Shown here piece after piece: positions 1 to 10,525 of a stretch of DNA of 54,638 nt. Position 1 is the stretch's first letter; every line of letters begins with the position of its first letter. This DNA comes from Obelidium mucronatum (taxonomy: Eukaryota > Chytridiomycota > Chytridiomycetes > Chytridiales > Chytriomycetaceae). The notes below the pieces were generated by a model. That model saw nothing but the letters and a program-made list of their open reading frames with translations. It did not search any database and was not told where the DNA came from. The stretch lies in assembly GCA_025765595.1 (NCBI GenBank), contig JAIVFH010000185.1:1-54638 (forward strand), read 5' to 3'. The translations under genes and the position numbers were made by a program.

Positions 1-636
1 GACAGTACAGCCACATGAACTTTGCAAACCCAAAGCAAGTCAACGACGATTATGTTCGAACCTGGACAATATCCGACTCTCCTTCACCGTCAATGAGCAA
101 TGGCGGCACGTTCCAACCCACAAGATTCATTTCATGTACAATCAAGCACGTTCAGGGTGGTACAATGTCTACGTTCCTCCATCAACTCAATAGCGACGCA
201 TACGGCCGCCTTCGTGTGCGACTATCTGGGATTGGTGGTGGATTCACCTGCTTCGAGAAAAGCGGTCTGCCTCCTCACAAAACTTCTCTTCATCGCTGCG
301 GGAGTGGGGTATTACTCCGTTTTTGGCAATGGCGGCCGGTTTCAAAGCTTATCCAACAACATCAGACATCAGACTCCTGTTCTCTGCTCGTGGAGATGAA
401 GTCAACTCGCGAAGGAGTTTGAGGATGCAAATTCAATGAGACAAATTACTGTTTTTGATTTCACGCGCTGGATTGGAGATTGCCCCATTGGCAAAGAATA
501 CCACTTGCAAAATCGCAGAATTTCAGAAGAGGATATCAAGAACGTGGACTCACGGACTGAACGCAAAGTCCTTTTTGTGCGGGCCTGTAGAGTTATGAAT
601 TTGGCTGTAGCGTGGTTGATTGCGATGGGGTAAAGT
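1..636 (+). pseudogene. FAD/NAD(P)-binding oxidoreductase (ferredoxin-reductase fold), 3' part, frame-broken
   Basis: The gene runs in from outside the window. The first frame reads an FAD-binding segment with RTWTISDSP (the R-x-[YW]-[ST] flavin motif), then GGTMSTFLH and GIGGGFTCF, as expected for ferredoxin-NADP reductase-like flavoproteins. The NAD-binding half follows in other frames: FIAAGVG then ITPFLAMAAG (the G-x-G-x-x-P loop), DIRLLFSARG, and a C-terminal CGP-like segment near 575-595 ending in AVAWLIAMG. The frame must change near 279-282 (A run), near 310 (extra T), near 408 and twice between 572 and 595. No splice signals explain these shifts. Either this is a decayed gene or the sequence is poor at the window edge. 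The family assignment is fairly firm; the exact substrate cannot be told. Confidence 0.6.
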
Positions 637-810
637 CTGAGAAGATTCACAGAGATTCTTTCAATTTCTGAGGTGAAATTATATTCTTCGAGTTTATCGT
701 ATTATTTAGATACAATACAAAGGCTATTCACCCAATACACATAATCCTGATGTTGATTTTATTTATGCAATAAACAGTTAAACCAGCTAACTGAAGAGAA
801 ATGGTACTTA

Positions 811-3041
811 TTAAATGAGAAGCATGCTGATAACAGAAAGAGCCGAAAGAGCGAACATAACAGGGGATTCACTCTTGAGGTTGGTTACTGGCGCTGTGCT
901 TGCTGTTGCAGTCCAAGTTGCCGTCCAAGATGAAGCAGTAACAGTCATTTTATCGTTTTTGTTTTGTCCGATTGCTTTGGCCTTTCCATTTTCGCTGGTA
1001 GCAGTAGCAGTCTCTTTCGCAGGGACGGCTGATTTTGTAGCGGTGCCTTCCTTTGACATTTCAGCTTCAGATTTGGCAATGTTGGCCTCACCAGCGGCCG
1101 ATTCTTTTGACTTGACCTCTTCAGAAGCTGTGTTTTCAGAGGAAGAAGCAGTAGATTCAGTTGTAGAAGCGGATTCTGCAGAAGTTTCGGCAGGCATGTC
1201 CAAAGTCATCGTATCTTGAACCAGCTTTGGATCCTTGGCCAAACCCATGTTCACAAGTCCATCAAGTGTTGCTCCAGACAAAACACCAGAGTCCATAATG
1301 GCTCCTGCGACCAGGGACGCCATAGCACTCAAAGCAGTAGGAGATTGCTTGTTGCTTGCGGCAAAGTCGTTGATCCACTTGGTAACCTCTTCGGAAGTCA
1401 TGTTGGCTGCGGTAGGGGCAGCTGCTGCCATCGATTCCAAGAATTGGCTAATAAGATTTTGAGTCCCTTCTTCATTTGGGTCAACGTCGGCAGAGGAAGC
1501 ATTGGCAGTCGCGTCAACTTCACGCTTGGAGATGATACCTTCCCCAGAGATACCTCCGGAGATGCCACCAAGCTCGGCTCCAGAGATACCGCCAATCACG
1601 CTTCCAGAAATGCCACCAGAGATTCCACCAGAGATTCCACCCAACTCTCCCCCAGAGACAATGCCGCCAGAGATACCTCCAAGTTCTCCACCGCTAATGC
1701 CTGAAATTCCGCCAATCTCTCCACCTTGGATAATACCCCCAGAGATACCACCAATCTCTCCACCTTGGATAATACCCCCAGAGATACCACCAATCTCTCC
1801 TCCAGCGATTCCCCCGATTTCACCACCAGAAATACCAGAGATGCCGCCAATTTGGGCTCCAGAGATACCAGAGATACCGCCAATTTCTCCACCAGAAATA
1901 CCAGAGATACCACCAATTTCCCCACCTTGAATAACACCTCCAGAGATGCCTCCAATCTCCCCACCTTGGATGATACCCCCAGAAATACCACCAATTTCGC
2001 CTCCAGAGATTACTCCACCAGAGATCCCACCAATCTCACCGCCAGAGACAACTTGGATACGGCCACCAACGCCACCAGAGATACCGCTTCCAACAACACA
2101 GCAGCTTCCCGAGCTCCAGGCACCCCAGTTACCCAACACACTTCCAATCATTCTCACACCGACGTTTTGGTGAATCCCCAATGTTTGAAGAACCCGAGAA
2201 ACGCGTTGAACAACAACTGGGCGAACCACAACCACGATAGTTCTTGTAGATTGGATCATTCGTGGTGGCATCACGACAACCGCAATTGTGCGAACTACCA
2301 CTGCTACACGTGGGATTCTCATGACGACTGGGATACGGACCATGGAGCGGCAGATTTGAATGATTTGAGTCTGCGAGAGGCGAGTGCGTTGGATGATTTG
2401 AGAGATTTGAGATTGGATGTTGATGTTTGGGCTGTTGTTGCGAAACGGCAAGGTAAGTATACTACATTGAATCAAACAGATGACGGAAATTACTTGATCA
2501 TAAGGATTTGTTGCATGCCGAGGCCAAGAGTGTGAGAGTTGATGTTTAACTGAGAGCCTAAGGTTGCAATAACATCTCCTGATAAAAATTTAAAAAATTT
2601 TAATTCATTAGAAAAAGAGGGAGTTACACAAACAACTGACAAACCTGGGATGATCATTTGGTTGTTCATCACGACACCGTTCACGAAAACAATGTTTCCG
2701 TTGCTTCCGATCGCAATGTTGTTGGTGTTGCCAATGTTTCCGATTCTTGGGATTGAACCACCAACGCGGATGTTTCCGGTCACAATTGATTCTCCACCGA
2801 GACCAGCTCCGCGGATGTTTCCTTGAACTACTGGAGGATTTCCAATGCGTGGGAGGTTTCCACTGTTTCCTTCACCCCTGACAACTTCGATCTTTGGTTT
2901 TTCGGCGGCAGGGCCTTCACCGGCGGGGAGCGGTGGTCTTTCGGCAGCTGGAGTGGCAGCCGCATTGGCTTTTGGTGGAGCTGGCGCAGCTTGCATAACT
3001 GGTGCCAAAGCAACGGCAAGTAGTAGAAGATTGAGTTGCAT
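811..3041 (-). CDS. Secreted Gly/Ile-repeat protein with GPI-anchor-like tail
   Basis: I read three exons: 2645-3041, 2494-2578 and 811-2431. The introns are 66 and 62 nt, the phases match (1 then 2), and the product is 700 aa. Intron 1 has a CTAAT branch-like site and a TATCAG acceptor. The protein starts with a signal peptide (MQLNLLLLAVALAPVMQA). Next come a Pro/Ala/Glu linker and IGN-rich turns, then a hydrophobic Val/Ile segment, then about 20 copies of a GGEIGGISGG-type repeat. A KRE site precedes an acidic Ser/Thr/Ala-rich region and a final hydrophobic stretch (FALSALSVISMLLI) like a GPI-attachment signal. I recognise no family; it looks like a structural wall or extracellular protein. 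If intron 2 is not spliced, the first two exons instead encode a 161-aa secreted peptide stopping at 2490. Confidence 0.65.
1545..2075 (-). repeat. Imperfect in-gene tandem repeat encoding GGEIGGISGG units
   Basis: On the plus strand, phrases such as ccagagataccaccaat and ctccaccttggataatac recur every 24-54 nt. On the coding strand they give Gly-Gly-[EL]-Ile-Gly-Gly-Ile-Ser-Gly blocks joined by short linkers (IIQ, VIS, ISGIS). Some neighbouring units are nearly identical at DNA level, which suggests recent unit duplication. The repeats also keep other frames open, so the long plus-strand frames here are artefacts. Confidence 0.85.
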
Positions 3042-3259
3042 TATTAGGTAGAGTAGAAGAAATGCAAGAGTAGATGCAAATGCTATGGACAAAAAATGAA
3101 GCAGGAATTAATTGGCAGAAGATGGGAAATGAAATGGGTTGCTTTATACCTATCATTTCACACGAAATCCATAATGAAAAAACTTCCCACTTCAATTATG
3201 GATCTCTAATGATTTTGTTGCATGAACAAAAATAAAAACACTTCGGGAATACCTTTTAT

Positions 3260-4395
3260 TTAATCATCGTCCATGTCAAATTCCTCATCACTGGCAGTGC
3301 CAAGAGTGTCATCTTTCCGGCCATTCTTTTCAAGAATACAAAAAAATAACGGTCCCCATCGACCGATAGTGTCTGGCAAGGCTATCCATCCATAGGTCGT
3401 TGGCTCGCCTATAGGCCAAGCCCGATCGTGGGTTGCAACACGAATATTGAAGGGTGACTTCTTGATTACTTTTTCCACAACTAAATCGTTTTCGTGCTTA
3501 CTGATGGAGCATGTTGCATAAACCACGCGACCTCCTTCGTCAAGTGCAGCTCTAAGTGCATTCGACAGCAACAGTTTTTGGCGCTTTGCACTGTTCTTCG
3601 TTCGACTTGGTGACCATTGCAATAGCTCTTCTTCGTCGTGTAACACGTGTCGCTCAGATGAACAGGGTGCATCGCAAAGTACTTTTGGGTAAAAGTTTGG
3701 TGTAAAGCTTTCTTTTCGAGTTCCATCGAAGCCAGTAATGGAAACAGATGATTCCAAGACAGACAGCGGAACATATTCCTTCAAAACTTTTCTCAGACGA
3801 GTTCTTCGGTCATTGCTCATTTCATTTGCCACCAAGCGGCCTCCAGCCCCAAGCCGCTGCAATATCGTGAAGGACTTTCCCCCAGGAGCAGCACACATGT
3901 CCAGCACGAAATCATCTGGTTTAATATCGAGGCCCTCCGTGGCGAGAATGGAGGCGGCATCCATCAAGTAGTGTGTTTTGATGTTGGCCAAATCCGCAAC
4001 TGGAGACGGGAAGGGCTTAACGGTTTTCGAAGAAGCGCTCAGGTCCACTTCATCGCTGTCGACAACCATGCAGTTGATTCCATTGAGCCACGGGATAAAG
4101 CGCAGGTTGGGTTCCACACTGGAGAGTCGCTTGATCACATCTTCTCTGTCTGCATACTATGTAAAACCATGAGATCGAATAGCAGGTAGCTGCTAAGACA
4201 TACTTTGTTGACTACACAGCTGTATCGCACTGGTCCCTCTAGAGCTGCTAGAAGCTGCTCCCATCTGCCATCGAGTGGATACAGCGCTGCAAAGTACTTT
4301 GAGAAGGCATTCCGAGCTGCTTCTTTCCGCTGAAGTTCTTTGAGTTTTGTTTTTGAGATCTTCTTTGCTCCTTTCTCGTTCTTGTTCTGCTGCAT
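3260..4395 (-). CDS. NOL1/NOP2/Sun-family RNA m5C methyltransferase (NSUN3/NSUN4-like)
   Basis: Two exons (4204-4395 and 3260-4156) with a 47-nt phase-0 intron give about 362 aa. The SAM-binding motif MCAAPGGKS, the motif IV segment DAPCSSE and the motif VI segment YATCSIS supply the two cysteines used by this family to methylate carbon 5 of cytosine. The stretch ERHVLHDEEE after motif IV resembles NSUN4. NSUN3 and NSUN4 act in mitochondria on tRNA-Met and small-subunit rRNA, so a mitochondrial role is inferred. The basic N-terminus after the chosen start (MQQNKNEK) is compatible with this but not diagnostic. The reading frame starts only about 45 bp after the end of the neighbouring WSC gene on the same strand. 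Confidence 0.85.
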
Positions 4396-4438
4396 TCGTT
4401 GGAAATAAAAAACAAAAAACAAAAAACAAGTTTATTTA

Positions 4439-6135
4439 TTATTCTAAGAAACCCATCAAATCAACAACTTCGTTCGATCCGCTTGAGGTTGTTGTTTCTT
4501 TCGTTTCGCGAGTGTTTAATCGTTTAATCTTGGATTCTGCCGTCACAGTTTCTTTTCGGGTAGCAACTGTCCAATTGACACTCCAAGATCGACTTGAAAC
4601 CAAATGGGAAGAACTAAAGTCAGACCGACTAAATCGATCTAAAACTGATTTTTGCCACCAGGATGAGTCTTGGGACGGAAGAAGCGGCGAAATCGGGTGT
4701 TTATGAAGAGTCGATTCAGAATTCTCACAATCTTCCCTTTCATACAACACAGAGTCATTGGCAACCCATTTCGAATGAATCCATTTGCGAAATGAGGGAG
4801 ACATGCTCTTGGTTTTAATGTTTGGCGGCTTCTTCGTCTTTTTGTTTCCGTGACATGTCAGACCCTTTGAATCGCCTTCAAAACTCAGCGGCTCATTCTC
4901 TGAATATTTTTTGGGGGGTTAGTGTAATTCTTCTTTTATGATTTAAAAATTATGTACTCACGAGAATCTTCCAACAATCGTTTGAATCCACTGAATCCAG
5001 AAAACCTACTGACACGAGGTGTCTGCAGCCATTTTCTTTTGGAAAAGGTGGAGCGCCTTTGAAATACAGGCGGAAAGCTGCTTTCACTTATCACAGATAA
5101 ATGATTGGTCTTGGCGTTGCCTCTGAGCGTGGCGTATCGTTTGTAGAGGCAAAGTAGAAGTGCAACTATCCCGAGGAGAATACCAACAATCATGCCGATG
5201 GATGGAGAAGTTAAAAATTCATTCGAGCTGGTCGCTTCTGATGGCAGAAATGCTGTAACTATTGGGAATGATGCAAGTGGTTCTGGTTGAGTCGTTGACG
5301 GTAGGCCTTCATTATTGATGGGGGATGGAGACCACTGCGTCGGAGAACTTGCTGTTGGAGGAAATAACTTGGTAGATGCTGAATTTGTTTTCGAATCGCC
5401 AGAAAGTTGTGGTTGCTTTTGAATCACTGGTGGTTTTGGGCTTTGTGGTGCTTGAGGCGCTGGTGGCAGAGGCGAGCCTGATTGCTGAGGTTGTGGCTGA
5501 GTTTGTACTGGTTGAGGCTGTGGAGAAGCAGGAGGTTGTTGAGGCTGTTGTGGCTGTGGCTGAGGTTGTTCGGGTTGAGGCTCCGGAATCGGTCGTGGAG
5601 GCGGAGCCAGAACCTGGGAAGTCTTGGGTGGTGGTATCACTACAACAGCTGTCGTTGTCTTCACAGGAGGTTGAGCAGCCGTGGTTTTAACTGTTACTGG
5701 CTCAGGCTCTTCCTCCACCAATTCCTGGTACCCGCTTGCGAATCCCGAATAAAATCCGGCGCCTTTGGGACCCCCACACGCCAGTTTGGTGTAATCGGGA
5801 CAGACAGTTTGACAGTTTCTAGAGCCAGCGGTATATTTCGATGAAGGCAAAACAGCGATGCAAAAACAATCAAAGAAGCCAGGGTCTTTAAGGTTGAGTC
5901 CTACCAGGGCGTATGACTTTTTCAGGTTTTTGCATTTAGCCCCACAGGTAGTCGGCATATTGGTGATGTAGTCCATAACAGCAGTTGGGTTCGGGTTGGT
6001 ATAGCAAGCTTGATCGATAAGGCCCGGAGCTCGTGGCGAGAGGTTGGAGAAATTCATGGAGTCTGTGTTCTGTGGTGGAATGCTCTGTTGATTTTGAGGG
6101 AGGCGCATTGCAACCAGGCAACTTTCTCTCCGCAC
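4439..6135 (-). CDS. WSC-domain single-pass membrane protein (cluster copy 1)
   Basis: Exons 4962-6135 and 4439-4899 (62-nt intron, phase 1) give about 544 aa. Residues about 40-140 form a WSC-like domain with eight cysteines ending in ACGG, followed by FYSGFASG. A Pro/Gln-rich spacer and a Ser/Thr-rich stretch follow. One membrane segment (GMIVGILLGIVALLLCLY) precedes a basic cytoplasmic tail. Fungal WSC proteins sense wall stress or bind wall glucans; this one has that architecture. The tail ends with a block shared with copy 2: WW-x-KSV-x-DR-x-SR, then SRSWS-x-NWTVAT, then NEVVDL-x2-FL. No clear signal peptide precedes the WSC domain in this frame, so an upstream exon may be missing from the model. 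Confidence 0.75.
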
Positions 6136-6542
6136 TCAATGTTTATCTGATCTTTTAAATGTTGAATGCACCGCACAGAACTTGAAACAGTACCTGTTTG
6201 CCCAAACTGAAATTTCTGACAATTATAGAGTCTAAAAATTTCATCTCTGCGGCGGGTACCCTTCGCAACAAAGGTGCGCCAAAGAGTTGCATCGCACATA
6301 CTACTACCAGAGAATTCGCTTAAATGGCCAATGGCATTTATAACGCATTGGAGGTGATCCGGTCGATTTCTTTCAAAAAAAAAAGGAGGCGTTTGTTCAA
6401 ACGTTATGAAATTTATCTACTTAAACACATCGATGAATAACGGCGTTAGGGGGTTAATTAGTTCCGGGGAAGTTCATTTATTGATCCTAACACGAACGGT
6501 CACTGCTTACAAAAAACGACTGGTATATAACTTCCAATAATC
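6136..6542. other. Intergenic, between WSC copies 1 and 2
   Basis: Frames here are short and unconvincing. It should hold the promoter of copy 1 and the 3' end of copy 2. An A-run lies near 6376. I see no RNA gene or repeat. Confidence 0.5.
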
Positions 6543-8102
6543 TCATTCCATATCAAGGAAGTCAAATAAGTCCACAACTTCATCTGATCCATTGGATCCG
6601 TTTTGCGAAATAGTAACAATACTGTCTTCTGCAATTGGCTTGTGAATGCCACTGTATGTATCTCTACCAGTTGCGACTGTCCAATTGATACTCCAAGAGC
6701 GACTTGAATACAAATATTCCGTTCGACTCAATCGATCAACAACAGATCGCTTCCACCAACTTGTGTGAATATGAGTTTGCGGTGAAGGCAGGTCATGTGC
6801 TTCGATAGAATTGCGGACGACTTTCTCAGGCCACTGTGCGCAGGAAGAATCCCCCTTTGTTTTCTTCGATTTACGCGAGTTTCTCATCAAATCACAGAGG
6901 ATATCGATGGGAGGCATGAATTCTTTTTTCTGTGACTTGCTTGAAGTTTCAGATAGAAGTGACTTGACATCACTTTCGTTATCGTTGGCACCTAATGCGA
7001 GAGAAAATTAACATGATAAAATACATAATTGTGTATAGTTTGTTAGGTTGTGGTTACCTGATATGATGTAGCGACAATGGCGAGTCCATCTGATGTAACA
7101 GCAGCACACCCCGAGAAGAAGGAATAACACACCAATCACAATACCAATAACCATTCCGGTAGAAGTATTTGATTCGCCCATAGGTTTTGATTCTGTTGTC
7201 GTAGTGTATACAGGTTGCGGACCAGCCGCAAAAACAGAAGAAATTGCTGAAGATGGTATTGATACGGAAGAAACAGTCGTGAAAAAGGCGGTGGGGGAAG
7301 ATTGAGATTTTATAGTCGACGATACCACAGCTGTCACGAGTTGTTGGAGGTTTTTTACATCAAGAGTGGTAGCTTCTTTTGATGAGGGGATTGTTGGTGG
7401 AACCAATGTCTGGATCTCTTCAAGTGTTGAAACTGGATTTTTAATTTGCGGGGGTACAGGCTTGGGAAGTGGTATTGGTTGTGGTGGTGGCTGTTGCGGC
7501 TCAGGTTGTGGTTGGGGAATTGGTTGGGGTGCAGGAATATTAGTTGGTTGCAAGGGAGCAGATGGCGATGGTTTCGCGATAGGGATGGTACTGGTAAAGG
7601 CAATAGTCCGAGTCGTTGTAGTCTTGGGATTTGGATTTGGATTCGTCGGTTGAAATCCACTTGCAAATGCAGAGTAAACTCCCGATCCACCGCAGGCTAA
7701 CCAAGGCGTTTCGGGGCATGCAGCTTGACAATAGTAGGAATAAACACTGTATCTTTCGGATGGCAACGTCGTAATACAGGCGCAATCAAAGTACCAGGGG
7801 TTATATTCGTTGGGTCCAACCAGAACATAGGACTTTTTTAGCGACTTGCATTTTGGTAGACATAGAGTTGGTTGGGTCGTGATGAAGTCCATAGACACTT
7901 GAGTGGGGTTCAGGTAACACGCTTGCTCTGAGAAGTCTCTCCGGGGCCAATCGATTTGTACTGGCACTCCTGACCTATGACTATCCGTTCCAGCAGAAGG
8001 CGCAGTATGGTGGATTTGGTCTGTCTCAGCTATAAGCATTTCTGAGAAGATCTTCTCCACTTCTGAAGAGTAGTGGTGGGCAATTGAAACTGAAACTTTC
8101 AA
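6543..8102 (-). CDS. WSC-domain single-pass membrane protein (cluster copy 2)
   Basis: Exons 7058-8102 and 6543-6991 with a 66-nt intron (phase 1) give about 497 aa. The order is the same as in copy 1: an eight-cysteine WSC-like domain ending in ACGGSGVYSAFASG, a Pro/Gln-rich spacer, a Ser/Thr-rich region, a membrane segment (GMVIGIVIGVLFLLLGVCCC) and a cytoplasmic tail. The intron lies at the same place as in copy 1, just after the membrane segment and basic stop-transfer residues. The tail repeats the shared block (SWWKRSVVDRLSRTEY, SRSWSINWTVAT, DEVVDLFDFL). Copies 1 and 2 are clearly tandem duplicates. As in copy 1, no signal peptide is obvious at the chosen start. Confidence 0.75.
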
Positions 8103-8243
8103 GGGTTTTCTTTTTCCTCAAACTGAAATTTCTGATGGACAAGCCGCAGTTGATATTATCACGCCGGTGACACAAAAGCCGTGGCTTTTACAATAAGAAA
8201 TCAGATTTAACTCGTTTTATTCAAACACAAAGGTGTCTGTATT

Positions 8244-9632
8244 TCAACTATCGTGTCCGACTTTTATCATTGTGTTGCACCCCACAAAACGTGGAGATGC
8301 GGTCGGAGAAATATCCAATGGAACACGAAGTTTCTCATGTACAACTGAACCTCTTGAATTCCATCTTGCACTAAACCAGCTCTTTGCCGATGTTGTTCCG
8401 CTCCGTTCCTGATTCATCTTGAGAAGCGAGTTGATTGTATTTTCTCGTCTTGACCCTTTTTGAAAGGAAATTCTTGCATCAGATGATGTCTGATGTGTAA
8501 GTTTGAGGATCGACGGCTCAATGATTGCATGATTGGTGATATGGTAATCATTACCGTATGGAATCTCTACCGATACATTCGGGTATTGTTCTAAATGACA
8601 GAAGACGAACAGATCAATCAAAGTTTTTGTCATGTATAGAATGGTGGGAGTCAGTGAGGGTGATAGACTGGGTGTGGGTGTAATGGTGCGTTGGATAATC
8701 TCACCATCACGTAAAACCGCAAATCGCCGACTGGTGAAATCGCGAGTTCTGGAAACTTTGCTAAAGAATCCAGCTGAAAACGTTTCTCCCAGATTTGAAT
8801 CGGTGCGGCTTCGTACTGTGCGCCAGCAATAGAAACAGGCGCCAAGGCCAGCAAAAAACGCAACGGTTGTACAAATAGCGATACCGATGATTCCTTCTAA
8901 TTTTATCGCTGAAATGGGGTCTTCTGGCTTTGATAGGTTTATAGGAGGCGGGGCTGGTACCGATGTGTCGGCATTGGAAATACTAGTTGTAGAATGGAGC
9001 AAAACAGCCATTGTGGTTGCCGAAATATCATTATGTAGCGTGGATATTATAAGAGAGCTGCTTGTATGCTGAATTATGGCTTCAACCGGAATGGATTGAA
9101 TCTTCGTTGTTTCTAACGATTGATGCGAAATTCGAGTGACAGGTGGCAACTGAGGAATACTAACAGATGTCGGTGGAATTTGGGAATCTTGGAGAAAAGT
9201 TGTTGTCACTTCATTCATGGTTGGTATAGTTGCAGTTTGCGGCGCGGGATCGGGTAAAGGCATTGGCGCAGGCGGCGGCGGAGCTGCGAAACCAGTGGAG
9301 AACATTGAGTAATACCCAGTGTCAGCTTCTCCCCCACAAGCCGCAGCCGGCTTCCCGGGACACTTTAATCGACAGTTTTCTCCATCGGTCAAGTTTTCTG
9401 AGTCGTAAGAATTCGTGCAATGGCAGTTGAACTTGCTTGGGCTGTTGAGCGATCTTCCCACAAATACAAAGAGCTTTCCTGACGCTTTGCAGACTTTGGG
9501 ACATTCTGAAACTGGATTCGCTGCAAGATATTCCGCGGCAAGGGTAAAGACCGTAAGCTTGTAACAATTCTGAGGAGAGGTTTGCTGAAAACGTGACGAG
9601 AAGGACTCTGCTGGCAAGCTGAAGCTAACCAT
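8244..9632 (-). CDS. WSC-like-domain membrane protein (cluster copy 3, divergent)
   Basis: Single exon, 462 aa. The first 100 residues carry eight cysteines in the WSC order, ending in AACGGEADTGYYSMFSTG. A Pro-rich then Ser/Thr-rich spacer follows. A membrane helix (IIGIAICTTVAFFAGLGACF) precedes a long cytoplasmic tail of about 180 residues. The tail contains KSWFSARWNSRGSV, a faint echo of the WW/SRSW block of copies 1 and 2. The protein is more divergent and lacks their tail intron. The N-terminus MVSFSLPAESF is not a convincing signal peptide. It is transcribed away from the LEA2-like gene at 9821, with 188 bp between them. Confidence 0.65.
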   Translation of the reverse strand: MVSFSLPAESFSSRFQQTSPQNCYKLTVFTLAAEYLAANPVSECPKVCKASGKLFVFVGRSLNSPSKFNCHCTNSYDSENLTDGENCRLKCPGKPAAACGGEADTGYYSMFSTGFAAPPPPAPMPLPDPAPQTATIPTMNEVTTTFLQDSQIPPTSVSIPQLPPVTRISHQSLETTKIQSIPVEAIIQHTSSSLIISTLHNDISATTMAVLLHSTTSISNADTSVPAPPPINLSKPEDPISAIKLEGIIGIAICTTVAFFAGLGACFYCWRTVRSRTDSNLGETFSAGFFSKVSRTRDFTSRRFAVLRDGEIIQRTITPTPSLSPSLTPTILYMTKTLIDLFVFCHLEQYPNVSVEIPYGNDYHITNHAIIEPSILKLTHQTSSDARISFQKGSRRENTINSLLKMNQERSGTTSAKSWFSARWNSRGSVVHEKLRVPLDISPTASPRFVGCNTMIKVGHDS

Positions 9633-9820
9633 TTTTTTGGTTTAAATTTCCGATTCAAGGCTGAAAAGCTCCTGGCTAGATCAGTAAAAACGTCAAACTG
9701 AATTTATGATGGTGTCAGCTTGCCCCACAAACCAAGGATGAAATTTATGACGGAACCAGGTCCACGCTTCATTCTCAAATCGTTTCTCGATAGAAGACTC
9801 ATAATATACTGTTTTAAAAA

Positions 9821-10474
9821 ATGCCACAGGAGTCTGTCCGAAACCACTACTGCCTTAAGGGGAAACGGTTATTCTACTTGATCGCTTTCGCTGTTCTATT
9901 GGTCATTGGAGGATCGCTTACGGCTTTCTTTCTTTTTCCACGGACACCATCCACTGCGTTTGTGTCTCTCTCGTTGGATACGACAACTGGGTCCGCATTG
10001 CAAATATCTTCATGGACAGCCGCCACAGCCCGTCTGTTGATCACTTTGTCGATTTTAAATCCAAACTGGGTTTCCATCTCTGTGAACAGGGTGGCATTCA
10101 ACGTGAGTGATTGTAACCAAGTTTTGATTGAATGAGAGGATGAGACACAAAATCAATAATGACAGGCAACGAACCCGCTCTATGGAAACGGCACAACCCC
10201 TTTTGCTTCTGGAATCGATGCAAAAGGATTCGTAATGCCTTCAAGGGGCGATGTGAACATCACTGTTCCTTTTGCAGTGTCGTATGATTCCCAGATGGAT
10301 CCTGGACTGAAATTTGCAGGGAACGTGACCGGATCATGTATCCAGAGTGCCGTAGGCTTTGGAAAAGGAAAGAATGGATTCATTGCGGACTTGGTTGTCC
10401 AGGTGGAGGCTGTTGTTATAGGAGTTGTAAAAATTAGTGAGACAGTGTATATTCAAAGGAACGTTGCTTGCTGA
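9821..10474 (+). CDS. Type II membrane protein, LEA2-like (paralog A)
   Basis: Exons 9821-10102 and 10166-10474 (63-nt intron, phase 0) give 196 aa. A short basic cytoplasmic N-terminus is followed by one strong membrane helix (LFYLIAFAVLLVIGGSLTAF). The roughly 150-residue outer domain has the pattern of LEA2/NHL-type beta-sandwich domains: conserved NPNW, FNATNPLYGNG and DVNITVPFAVSYD segments. The whole protein is paralogous to the gene at 12213-12923, with an intron at the same FN|ATN junction. LEA2-like domains bind lipids or act in desiccation and membrane stress in other eukaryotes; the role here is unknown. I am confident in the gene structure and less so in the family name. Confidence 0.6.
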
Positions 10475-10525
10475 AGAGGAATCCAAGTAAAATCATTGAC
10501 AATTGTACAGTAATTAGTTTTATTT

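Noticed and set aside
1502..2535. Long plus-strand frames rich in Pro/Ile or Thr/Arg/Asn
   Set aside because: They mirror the Gly/Ile repeat on the minus strand; repeat periodicity keeps all frames open. The minus strand has the signal peptide, splice phases and a GPI-like tail.
2490..3041. A separate 161-residue secreted protein ending at 2490
   Set aside because: Possible, but the GTAATT donor just before the stop and the phase-2 acceptor at 2432 join it to the large downstream frame, which otherwise lacks a start and leader. Kept only as an alternative.
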